NCBI GenBank assembly: GCA_029834535.1
Contig: JAQMWT010000649.1
Span: 1 to 24,719, forward strand
DNA: 24,719 nucleotides
Direction: 5' to 3'
Origin: Chrysophaeum taylorii
Lineage: Eukaryota > Sar > Pelagophyceae > Pelagomonadales > Pelagomonadaceae
The position numbers and the translations under genes were made by a program. The notes under the pieces were generated by a model. That model had not been told where the DNA came from. It saw only the letters and a program-made list of their open reading frames with translations, and ran no database searches. Numbering within the stretch: position 1 is the first letter of the stretch; each line of letters opens with the position of its first letter. Shown here in pieces: positions 8,827 to 17,277 of the stretch.

Positions 8827-9338
8827 TTGGGAAACGTCAGTGTGTCCGTGACAACACATTACCGGGCCTATACTTTCTGTTCTTATCCCTATGTATGCTC
8901 GAAACGGCCCGACAAAATCTGCGTTTTGTAAAGCCGATTTATTTCAAAACGCTTCACCCGCGGCCTACTTTCTGTTCTTTCGCTAATGTATGCGCCAAAA
9001 GTGTTGCTATTTATAAAATGTTTTCTTCATGGCATCAGCGAGAGCCGTGTAGTATCGGAGAGACCGAAGAAGTGTGAGCGAGAATCTGGGGTGGTTGCGT
9101 TGCGTACGTCTCGAGTTCGGATCCTGTTGGTCGATTTGCATGCTGAGTGTAGCCTGGGGAGTGTGGGTGACGACGATTTTCGGGTATGTGGGGCGCCTAG
9201 GTCTCTGGTTTCGAGTTCGAATCCCGTAGTAAATTGGACGCTGGTAGTCGTAAAAATCGAGAGTATTTCGAAGAAGAAAACCCTTAGTATTTCTAAAGAG
9301 AAAATCCTTACCCTTCTTCCTCTTTTTTTGCTATGCAA
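8812..9338 (+). repeat. Linker 5 (complete: hairpin, TATA, B-box module, AT tail)
   Basis: The most complete linker. It starts GTCCACAATAATTAATTGGG, carries the hairpin at 8921-8952, TATAAAATG near 9013, the two-B-box module, and the GTATTTCGAAGAAG tail running to AACCCTCGG at 9339. Confidence 0.75.
9036..9224 (+). other. tRNA-like or SINE-like module, linker 5
   Basis: B-box-like motifs GTTCGGATCC (9115-9124) and GTTCGAATCC (9215-9224) with the same spacing as in linker 4. This copy shows the unbroken sequence CTGGTTTCGAGTTCGAATCC, which is the empty site of the copia insertion at 13143/13144. Confidence 0.35.
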
Positions 9339-10678
9339 AACCCTCGGCCGATCTTTTTTGAAGTAAGGTTGACGCGTGCGACGGCGATGGAGCCTTCGCC
9401 CGGCAAACGGGACGACGCGCTCGAGCCAGGGACGCTACGCGAGCCTCGACGCCGGCATGGCATCGCATGCCGGGGTTTTTCTTTTTTGATGTTCTTTCGG
9501 GGTTCTGGCGCGCGCAAAAATGCGACGCGATTTCGCCTTTATTCCGCGCGAACTCTTCGGTACCGCGCGATGCGTGCCGGCGTCTTCGTCGCCGCTGCGA
9601 CCGGCCACCGAAATCGAGAACGGCTTGCCGCGCTCGCGTCTGCGGTCAAAGCCCGCTTCCACGGCTACGACTCGCTCTTCCGACGGGACGTCCTCGAGAA
9701 CGCGCGCGACCGAACGAGACTCGATTGTCGACTCGGTGGATCGACCACCGTTTGACCTTCGATACGATGCGTGCCGCCGGCTTCGTCGCCGCTGCGAGCG
9801 GCCACCGCCGTCGCGACCGCGGACTCGGACTCGCCCGCGGGTTGACGTCCAGTCGACCAACCCGAAAAAAAACTCCGCGGCGCGGCGCGCCGCCGATCGT
9901 CGAGCTCGACGCGTCCGCCAGCGCTTCGATACGATGCGTACCGGCGTCTTCGTCGCCGCTGCGAGCGGCCACCGCCGCACGCGGCGACGACCGCGACGAG
10001 CGCGCCGCGCGCCGACACGCCGACGACCGGCCGCGCGCCCGCGCGCGTCCACGACGACCGCCCGTGGCCGCGCTCTGGCCATCGCCGACGGAGACGAAGA
10101 CCTCCCCGCTCGCGTCTACGGCGAAGCCCGCTTCCACGGCCACGCCTCGCTCTTCCCGCTGCGGCCGTTCTCGCCGCGAGAACCTCTGGGCCGTCGACCG
10201 CGACGGCGCGTCCGCTATCTATGGATTATGCGCCACGCCCTCCTTCTCACTACGCCCGCCGCCACCCCACCCCGGCGCCTACACCAAAAATATTGTCTAT
10301 AAGGAAATACTCCAATAAAGAAAGCGGCCATCCGCCATCACATAATCCATCCGCAAAAAACGTAAAGCCGAAAATAAACAGGCATAACGCTAACCCCCAG
10401 AACGCTTCTCGCAACGGAAAGCAAGGAAAACGGTACACACCCTAACCCAAGAACGAAAAATTGCGCAGAAATCTTCGAGAACCGATAAGACTGAATTTCC
10501 ACGGCGTGCGACGGCGTTTTTGGTCGGCTCCCGAGACGCGACGGCCCTCGAGGCGGTGGGGGGTCCGGGGGTGTCCCCCGGCGGGGGGTTTGGAGGGCTC
10601 TGCCCCCCAATTCCCGGGGGGGTCGGGGGGCTTGCCCCCCGAGAAAAAGGCCGGAAAAAACCCGACTTGGCCTTACTA
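9339..10678 (+). repeat. Array unit 5 GC-rich island
   Basis: The leader variant (CATGGCATCGCATGCCGGGG then a T-rich run) differs from types I and II. The 3' half follows type I. Two GATACGATGCG blocks are present (near 9764 and 9927). It ends with the hairpin run at 10557-10642 and CTTACTAGTCCACAATAAT. Confidence 0.8.
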
Positions 10679-10707
10679 GTCCACAATAATCCACAACAAG
10701 TGCAGGC

Positions 10708-11037
10708 CAGTAAGTTCACCTAGTCCCAATCTCTAACCCCAGTAAGTTCACCTGGTCCCAGTAAGTTCACCTGGTCAGTAAGTTCACCTAGTCCAAATCT
10801 CTAACCCCAGTAAGTTCGGCGTAAACCCACTCGTGCTCACACCACTCCTTCGAGCTCGTCGCTCTCGCCTCCGCCAATCTAAGCTGCTTTGATCCGCACA
10901 CGCCGCTAACCTTTGAGTTTACTCTAAAAACCCCAGTAAGTTCACCTGGTCCCAGTAAGTTCACCTGGTCACTATATTCACCTAGTCCCAATCTCAAACC
11001 CCAGTAAGTTCACCTGGTCCCAGTAAGTTCACCTACA
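10708..11037 (-). repeat. Iteron-like array AGTAAGTTCACCT, unit 1
   Basis: Eight exact copies of AGTAAGTTCACCT (+ strand reading) and two altered copies, mostly in the context CCAGTAAGTTCACCTGGTC, in two clusters around a unique 130-bp core (about 10810-10930). CCAG...CTGG at its edges makes each copy a weak palindrome. Confidence 0.8.
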
Positions 11038-11640
11038 GTGCGCGTAGACGCCGGGAGGGGGCTTATCGGTATTGCGCAGCACGTGTGGAGTAGGGTGGAG
11101 TCGTCGACCAGAAGAGGATATCCTCGGGTTGCCGATCGACAGAGAGCCACGTAGAGCTGGACGTGGCAGAAGACGGGCTTCGCCAAGAGGACGCCGACCT
11201 CGCGGGGCGTCTGGCCCTGGCTCTTGGTGATCGTTTGGCGTCGGCGGGCCTTAAGGGATACAGGTTGGAGGAGCCTCGGTGACAACGACACGATCGATCA
11301 TGTATCTGGTACCGTTGCAGTGGCCGTGCGACGGGTCGAGGTTGCGAAGACTTTAAGCTCGCGATCAAAGTCAGCATGCCGTTGGTTGTCAGGGAGTTCA
11401 AAACTCGACTGTAAAGAGCGAGGCGTCGTCTTCCGACCCAACCTAGTCGGCCGAAAAGAACTCCGACGCCTCGTCTCCGGGAAAAAAGGCCGCGGTCATG
11501 CGCGCGTTGTCAGCATCGACAACATCGTTTCGACGGGGCGTGAGAATGGCGCGCTGAAAGAGCCGCCGCGGGTCGTGGGAACAGTCTGCGAGGTCGCCGT
11601 AGACGGCTTGGAGGATCAATGCCTGCCTGGCTCGCGGGCC
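11038..11640 (-). pseudogene. Helitron Pif1-like helicase, C-terminal fragment
   Basis: Read in the - direction, conceptual frames give ILxPRxNDVVDADNARM, then FLNSLTTNGM, then TKSQGQTPREVGVLL and FCHVQLYVALCRSAT. These match the C-terminal half of Helitron/Pif1 superfamily 1B helicases: the new-nucleotide-binding block, then the motif V/VI region, where the family usually has KSQGQT and VFSHGQLYVALSR. The block normally encoding the LKxGxPVMLLRN and NGTR segments is missing or destroyed, and frames shift several times. The N-terminal Walker motifs and the HUH endonuclease are absent. Ser in the final SR has become Cys. It is not functional as a helicase. Confidence 0.7.
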
Positions 11641-12069
11641 TACCTGATCCTTACCCTAAATCGAGGGACAGACAGACAAACATCTGTCGATTAGTAGTTA
11701 GGATAATTAACAAGTGAAGGCCAGTAAGTTCACCTACTCCCAATCTCTAACCCCAGTAAGTTCACCTGGTCCCAGTAAGTTTCTCGAATTTTTTTGAATA
11801 AGTAAGTTCACCTAGTCCAAATCTCTAACCCCAGTAAGTTCGGCGCAAACCCACTCGTGCTCACACCCCACTCCTTCGAGCTCGTCGCTCTCGCCTCCGC
11901 CAATCTAAGCTGCCTTGATCCGCGCACGCCGCTAACCTTTGAGTTTACTCTAAAACCCCCAGTAAGTTCATCTGGTCCCAGTAAGTTCACCTGGTCACTA
12001 AGTTCACCTATTAATTCCCATCTCAAACCCCAGTAAGTTCACCTGGTCCCAGTAAGTTCACCTACAGTG

Positions 12070-12670
12070 CGCGTGTAGACGCCGGGAGGGGGCTTATCGG
12101 TATTGCGCAGCACGTGTGGGGTAGTGTGGAGTCGTCGACTCAGAAGAGCATATTCTCGGGGTTGCCGATCGACAGAGAGCCACGTAGAGCTGGACGTGGC
12201 AGAAGACGGGCTTGCGGGCAAGAGGACGCCGACCTCGCGGGGCGTCTGGCCCTGGCTCTTGTTGATCGTTTGGCGTAGGCGGGCCTTAAGGGATACAGGT
12301 TGGAGGAGCCTCGGTGACAACGACACGATCGATCATGTATCTGGTACCGTTGCAGTGGCCGTGCGACGGGTCGAGGTTGCGAAGACTTTAAGCTCGCGAT
12401 CAAAGTCAGCATGCCGTTGGTTGTCCATGAGTTCAAAACTCGACTGTAAAGAGCGAGGCGTCGTCTTCCGACCCAACCTAGTCGGCCGAAAAGAACTCCG
12501 ACGCCTCGTCTTCGGGAAAAAAGGCCGCGGTCATGCGCGCGTTGTCAGCATCGACAACATCGTTTCGACGGGGCGTGAGAATGGCGCGCTGAAAGAGCCG
12601 CCGCGGGTCGTGGAAATAGTCTGCGAGGTCGCCGTAGACGGCTTGGAGGATCACTGTCTGGCTCGCGCCT
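12070..12670 (-). pseudogene. Helitron helicase C-terminal fragment, second copy
   Basis: Same fragment as in unit 1, with INKSQGQTPREVGVLL and a frameshifted PVF.H.QLYVALC block. It ends just before the iteron array. It differs from unit 1 by small changes (for example CCATGAG for CAGGGAG) and is equally decayed. Confidence 0.65.
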
Positions 12671-12692
12671 ACCTGATCCTTACCCTAAATCG

Positions 12693-12736
12693 AGGGACAA
12701 ACAGACAAACAAACAAACAGACAGACAGACAAACAT
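12693..12736. repeat. (GACA)n/(AACA)n microsatellite
   Basis: A short tetranucleotide run near the 5' end of Helitron-like unit 2. It is longer here than in unit 1 (11668-11682), and its counterpart lies at about 21338-21385 in the right arm. Confidence 0.8.
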
Positions 12737-12756
12737 CTGTCGATTAGTAGTTAGGA

Positions 12757-13143
12757 TTGGGAAAACGTGAGTGTGTCCGTGAGGAAACATTACCGGCCCT
12801 ATACTTTCTGTTTTCGAGAATGTATGCTCGAAACGGGCCGACAAAATCTGCGTTTTGTAAAGCCGATTTATTTCAAAACGCTTCACCCGCGGCCTACTTT
12901 CTGTTCTTTCGCTAATGTATGCGCCAAAAGCGTTGCTGTTTATAAAATGTTTTCTCCTTGGCATCTGTGAGAGCCTTGTAGTATGGGAGAGAGCGAAGAA
13001 GTTTGAGAGAGAATCTGGGGAGGTTGCGTTGCGTACGTCTCGAGTTCGGATCCTGTTGGTCGATTTGTATGCTGAGTGTAGCCTGGGGAGTGGTGGGTGA
13101 CGACGATTTTCTGGTATGTGGTGCGCCTAGGTCCCTGGTTTCG
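12757..13143 (+). repeat. Linker 6, interrupted by Helitrons and copia
   Basis: Hairpin at 12850-12881, TATAAAATG near 12943, first B-box-like motif near 13041, then CCTAGGTCCCTGGTTTCG, where the copia LTR begins. The second B box of the module is not found on the far side because the copia copy is truncated by the inverted junction. Confidence 0.75.
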
Positions 13144-13239
13144 TGTGAGGAAGCTATGACACTTACCCCTGCACCACGTATCCAGTATCCTTACGTCTTT
13201 CTCTTATCGCTAGTCTAACGCCTCATTCCATTCGTAACA
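13144..13239 (+). repeat. copia 5' LTR, + copy
   Basis: 96 bp, TGTGAGGAAGC...CGTAACA, with TG...CA ends. It is identical base for base to the LTRs at 16915-17010 and 20834-20929 in reverse complement. Very short for a copia LTR. Confidence 0.9.
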
Positions 13240-13254
13240 TGGTAGCAGGTGCAG
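13240..13254 (+). promoter_or_regulatory. Putative primer binding site
   Basis: TGGTAGCAGGTGCAG follows the LTR directly. TGGTA matches the 3' end of initiator methionine tRNA, the usual copia primer. Confidence 0.6.
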
Positions 13255-13349
13255 CGTTCGTTCGTTTCGATCGAACCTGCGCTTGACTTCACGGCGACTC
13301 CTCATCGGCTTCAGTTCATTACTACGTGTTCGGTTCGTTATCGTTTATC

Positions 13350-13805
13350 ATGTCCTCGATCGAAATTAAGGATAGCAAGCTATCGCAAAAACTCGATGCT
13401 TTCAGTGGTGAGCGACATCTTTTTCACCAATGGACCCGGCGCCTTGAAAACATGATCATTTCCACCGGTGATCGCATTATCTTGACCACTGACACTTGGA
13501 CTAGCATTTCCGCCTCTGGCTGCTCTGAAGAAGAATTTGGTCTCAAGCAGCAACGCTGGTACAGTGCACTCTTCATGGCGCTACCAATGCATGATACTGA
13601 TCGTGCGGATATCCGTGAAAACCGCGATATGAACTTCACGCGGCTTTACAAGCGCATTACTGATGTTTACATGGGTCATGGAGATCGTCTCGCTCAGTCT
13701 GCAATTGCTTCACTGCATTCCTTGGTGTGCAACAATATCGATGAACTTGAGTCTTTTCTTAACAAGTTCATCACTGGTGTTCAAGTTGCTCGGCATTGTA
13801 CCTGA
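13350..13805 (+). CDS. gag: copia gag-like N-terminal region
   Basis: 151 residues from ATG at 13350 to TGA at 13803. The early segment (WTRRLENMI, then LYKRITDVYMGHGDRLAQSAIASLHSL, then ELESFLNKF) has the helical look of copia Gag (UBN2-type), where a substrate-like fold precedes an RNA-binding tail. No CCHC zinc knuckle follows; the downstream sequence is frameshifted and Pro/Ser-rich. It is the better copy of gag: the mirrored copy in the right arm has lost the first 50 or so codons, including this start. Identity is supported mainly by position between primer binding site and integrase. Confidence 0.55.
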   Translation: MSSIEIKDSKLSQKLDAFSGERHLFHQWTRRLENMIISTGDRIILTTDTWTSISASGCSEEEFGLKQQRWYSALFMALPMHDTDRADIRENRDMNFTRLYKRITDVYMGHGDRLAQSAIASLHSLVCNNIDELESFLNKFITGVQVARHCT

Positions 13806-14084
13806 TCCGACGCACCCTCGAGTGTGTCCTCGCATTTGACTACGTGCATCGTGCTTTAAGCCTTACTGGCTTTGTTTTATCGTCTCGCGTTTCGTACCGA
13901 TGAATGTGGTTGTACCCTTGAGAAGCTCAACAACAACCAATTTCGATGGCATGCACAACTACTTCCGCCGCTCTATCCGCCGCGTCGTCAGCCACCAGAC
14001 TCTTCCAAGCTGATGCAAGCACATCAACAACCCCATCCCACGGAAGCCCCTCGTTTTTTTGTTTTTAGCTCCCATTGCACAGGC

Positions 14085-14285
14085 GCCTCGTTCTGTATTT
14101 TCCGCTATTCGTTGCTCAACCCTCGTTCTGTATTTTCACCTCGTCGTTGCTCCACCCTCATTCTGTATTCTCCCTCGTCGTTGCTCCTCCTCGTTCTGTA
14201 TTTCGCCTATTCGTTGCTCCACTCCCCGTTGTGCATTTTCAGCTATTCGTCGATCCACTCCTCGTTGTGCTTGTCGGTTTTGGTA
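14085..14285 (+). repeat. Degenerate 33-36 bp tandem repeat inside copia
   Basis: About five or six copies of a CTCGTTCTGTATTTTC...GTTGCTCCAC unit. The mirrored copy (about 19985-20200) has the same repeats but with longer C runs. In one frame it encodes an RSVFS-RRCST-like repeat. It fills the region where protease and the integrase core would be expected. Confidence 0.75.
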
Positions 14286-14429
14286 AAACCAGCGAATCAC
14301 ATTCCATCGCGCATCTCACCTGCCACAACTAAGCCGTGCCGGTCAATTTTTCGCGTGCGCAGTTTTCGTGCTTCCTATGTGGTTGGATCGCTCATCTTCG
14401 GGATCCTGGACAGACGCTTCTTTGCTGTG

Positions 14430-14960
14430 TGATTTGTGGTTCTCCTTCACGCACTTTTTCGCCGCTTTTCTGACCTTAAAATTCGGTTTTGCTATCGACG
14501 TGAATTCCGTGCTCAGCACCCGCGACGCTATCTGCAATGTTCTTACGTGCCACTGCGACGCTATCTGCAAGCTATCTGCGACGTTCTTACGTGCCACAAC
14601 TGTTTTGCCACTGTCGCCAACTTCTACCGCAGTCTATTCGAGTATGACGAGCGAAGCTCGCGTCCACCTGATTTTTGGCGTTGGGCCATGGAAACGGCTG
14701 ACTTCATCTCTGAGCGTATGCCAAATGCCTCTAATCCTGGATATATGACGCCATATGAAATGCTACATGAAACACTCCCGCGTGTCGATTTTCTTCGTGT
14801 TTGGGGCTGTCCTGCTGCAATTCTTACTGGCGACAAATGGCCTACCAAAGCTATAACCGGTATCTTCATTGGGTATCCCTCTGCAGGCCCTGGATACCGC
14901 ATATTGCTTCAACGCCCCACAGGTCCTGTCATCCACACCTCGATTGATGTTGTTTTTGAC
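14430..14960 (+). pseudogene. copia integrase, C-terminal part (+ copy)
   Basis: The frame gives FWRWAMETADFISERMPN, then TPYEMLHETLPRVDFLRVWGC, KAITGIFIGYPSAGPGYRIL. This is the characteristic copia integrase stretch after the catalytic core (WxxAxxxAxxLxNRxP, TPYExL, LRVFGC, GYS). The upstream DDE core and HHCC zinc finger are not found. Instead 14520-14600 holds a short tandem duplication (CGACGCTATCTGCAA... twice). This copy cannot supply integrase activity. Confidence 0.8.
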
Positions 14961-15059
14961 GAAAATTTCGCTCTGCGTAAGTCACTGTCCGCTCAACCCC
15001 TTCCTCCGTCTCTAGTGGATTCTCGTTTTCCTGACTTGTTTATTACGACCCTCGTTTAT

Positions 15060-15545
15060 CTTCGGCCGTGGCCCCAATGTCTTCTGTTTTTGATGCTCCG
15101 GAGCCGCCTTATCGGGACTGATCACCCCTGAACAACTCAACCGTCACTGAAACACTGTTACCGGACAATACGAAACGTGCACCATTACGTCGTGCCAAAC
15201 GGGGCCGACCGCGCAAAGTCGACCAACGCGCGTTACAACAACCAACAAACTTTTTTTACGGGCCATTCTGTTTCATCCTGTCACAATGTCGATACGGGCC
15301 ATTCTGTTTCCTCCTGTCACGATGTTGATTCTGTTTCCTCTGTCGCTTCTGTTTCCCCCTGTAACTCTTTGTATGTCTCTTCTGTTAGCTTTCGTTTGTT
15401 AGTTCATTATGTCTTCCTTCACCTTTGTTTAGCTAACACCCTTGTTGATCCCCATGCACACGTTTATTACTCTGCTTCCGAAGAAATTTCACAATATTCC
15501 CACCTTGACGAAAACACTATTACTTCCGCCATTTACGTGAAGCTT
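15060..15545 (+). pseudogene. copia integrase-RT linker (+ copy)
   Basis: Frame-broken counterpart of the linker at 18731-19204. It contains a 36-bp direct duplication (GGGCCATTCTGTTTC ... at 15261 and 15297). One frame still carries the basic AKRGRPRKVD segment. Confidence 0.55.
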
Positions 15546-16845
15546 TGCTCCGACCATCCTGAGCGTCTGGCTGGTTGCAAGCCATCGCTAAAGAATGCAG
15601 CTCTCTTGGTCAGCTTGGTTGCTGGGATGTTATTCGCCTTCCGGTCGACGTTTTCTGGCAACATTTGTACCCTCAAGGGATCCTCGCAAGAAGTATGACT
15701 CTGGCCGCTTCAAATCGTACAAGGCTCGCCTCGTGTCCGCGGTTACACCCAGGTTCACGGCATTGATTATCATGACACCTACTCACCGGTTGCCAACATC
15801 GTCACGATCCGTTTCGTTCTAACCTTTGTCGCTGTTCATGACTGGGATTTGCACAAGTTGGATGTCAGCTCGCTTTTATTCAAGCTCCCATTGACGAAGA
15901 CATCTATGTCTGGCCACACGAAGGTCATGCTCCTCGCCAACCCACTGATGTTTCCAAAATCGTTACAAGCTCCGTCGCTCTTGGTATGGTTGCAAACAAG
16001 CTTGTCGTAGTTATTGGCTTTATTTGGAACGCTTCCTTCTCAATGATTGTGGATTCGTCCGCGGATCTGGTGACACTTGCCATTACAAGCTCGTGCTCAA
16101 TTCTACCGTCCTTCTACGTCTCGTTCTGGTCGTTGATGATCTTCTTGTGGCGCACCCTCGTCATTGCATTGGCCATTACCAAGCTTTTTCCTCCGTTTCC
16201 GCGCTTTCACTGACGTCAATGAACTTGACTCTCATCTTACGTTGGTCTTCGCATTACCCCCCGCGTGATCGCCTCGGAGAACCCTCACTCTTGACCAATC
16301 CCATCTATCCTGGAAATCACTTACGAACATCGCTTCATCAACAGTAAAACCGAACTCACCCCCGCCCCCAAAGGTCTTCATCTTTCTGCGGATGATTGTC
16401 CTACATCCTGGTTTCCAGATCACATTTTCATGGCACGCATCCCTTTTCGCGTATTGTTGGCTGTGTCATCTTCATTTCCATCATGACTCGCCCTGATAGA
16501 CTTGGCCGTCCAATCAGGTTGCGCGTTTTTCCCCAAATTCCTGGTAAACCCCACTGGCACGCTGTATCCACACCTGGCGTTTATATCAACGGTAATCAGG
16601 ATCTTGCCCTTATTCTTGACGCGATTCTACTCTTCATATCTGTGGTTATTTTCCGATTGCTCCAGCTGGGCGAAGACTTCTGATGACGCCACTCTACACT
16701 GGTTTTTTGTTTTCCCTTGCTGGCTCTATGATAGCCTACTGCATCACGCTACGCAGTACCTCCTCGCCGCTCTGTTCTTTTTGAAGACTGAATTGCTCGC
16801 TCTTACGCTGTATGTGAGCTCTCTTGGCTTCTCAAATTGAGCTTG
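15530..16845 (+). pseudogene. pol: copia reverse transcriptase-RNase H (+ copy), heavily frameshifted
   Basis: Collinear with the right-arm copy at 17353-18740, but broken into fragments of under 115 residues by one-base losses (for example GACCATCC against GACCAATCC, GTCTGG against GTCCTGG, CCTCGTGTC against CCTCGTTGTC). Fragments of the finger region, the VDD active-site strand and RNase H are still readable in different frames. The RNase H end is lost at 16917. Confidence 0.8.
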
Positions 16846-16914
16846 ATCTCCCTCGTCACACGGTCCTACCCAATGATGTTGATAATAGACCCCCGTCACC
16901 AAGTTCGTCCTCAA

Positions 16915-17010
16915 TGTTACGAATGGAATGAGGCGTTAGACTAGCGATAAGAGAAAGACGTAAGGATACTGGATACGTGGTGCAGGGGTAAGTGTCATAG
17001 CTTCCTCACA
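16915..17010 (-). repeat. copia 3' LTR, - copy
   Basis: 96 bp, TGTTACGAATGG...TTCCTCACA on the + strand. Identical to the 5' LTR at 20834-20929. Confidence 0.9.
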
Positions 17011-17105
17011 CAGGTGCTGGAAAAGAAGAAAAGGAAAAAGGGGTAAGTGAGGTCCTCACACAGGTGCTGGAAAAAGAAAGAAAAAGGGTAAGTGAGACGC
17101 TCACA
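17004..17105 (-). repeat. Duplicated 50-bp segment and pyrimidine tract next to 3' LTR
   Basis: Two tandem copies of CCTCACACAGGTGCTGG...AAGGGGTAAGTGAG. In the element's sense they read as a long C/T tract followed by CCAGCACCTG, so the purine-rich second-strand primer expected just before a 3' LTR is absent. Confidence 0.75.
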
Positions 17106-17277
17106 GAGGAGAAGCTTTGAGGAAGACGTCACAGAGGCATTGTGGCAAGAAAACAGCAGAGATCAGGGCGAAGATCACGAAGTGAGGTAAAGAGCACGAA
17201 GCCGGAGGAAGGAAGGAGCTTCCGTACTGCGGGTGAAAATGTCGCTAAGATTGTGAAGGCGGGGTATGTGTTTGAGA
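17011..17277. other. Untranslated 3' region of - strand copia
   Basis: Purine-rich on the + strand, with no coding signal. It is the only long stretch of the copia element that has no mirror in the left arm, together with the LTR and the end of RNase H. Confidence 0.6.

Larger units (their letters stand above)
10697..11703 (-). mobile_element. Helitron-like unit 1, left arm
   Basis: Read on the - strand the unit starts TCCTAACTACTAATCG, close to the 5' TC start of Helitrons, and ends GGCCTGCACTTG. It carries a decayed helicase fragment followed by an array of AGGTGAACTTACT motifs. It is separated from unit 2 by a 7-base AT remnant of the target (11704-11710). There is no target duplication. 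At 1.0 kb and without a Rep/HUH domain it must be non-autonomous. The 3' end CTTG departs from the usual CTRR and I see no clean terminal hairpin, so the subgroup is open. Confidence 0.65.
11711..12756 (-). mobile_element. Helitron-like unit 2, left arm
   Basis: Head-to-tail second copy with the same ends (5' TCCTAACTACTAATC at the right, 3' CACTTG at the left). Its right flank resumes linker sequence at TTGGGAAAACGTG. Together with the 7-base remnant between the units, the flanks rebuild CCCAA/TTAATTA/TTGTGG, so each unit sits between an A and a T. Confidence 0.65.
9339..16917 (+). repeat. Left arm of giant inverted repeat
   Basis: This arm covers array unit 5, both Helitron-like units, linker 6 and the + strand copia copy. 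It is mirrored by 17353-24719. Shared private details prove that the arms are copies of one locus: the CATGGCATCGCATGCCGGGG leader variant, the same Helitron pair at the same nucleotide, and the same copia insertion point. The last base of the window pairs with 9339, so the mirror probably extends further. Confidence 0.9.
13144..16917 (+). mobile_element. Ty1/copia-type LTR retrotransposon, + strand copy, 3' truncated
   Basis: Order: 96-bp LTR, primer binding site, gag-like frame, integrase C-terminal part, linker, reverse transcriptase, RNase H; integrase before reverse transcriptase is the copia order. The element stops in RNase H at CAATGT (16912-16917), where sequence switches to the reverse complement of the LTR end. 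Frames are broken by many one-base gaps compared with the - strand copy. Confidence 0.9.

Noticed and set aside
10708..12068. CRISPR array from the AGTAAGTTCACCT repeats
   Set aside because: Spacers are very short and themselves repeated (CTGGTCCC), the same blocks occur in four copies, and the context is a eukaryotic Helitron.
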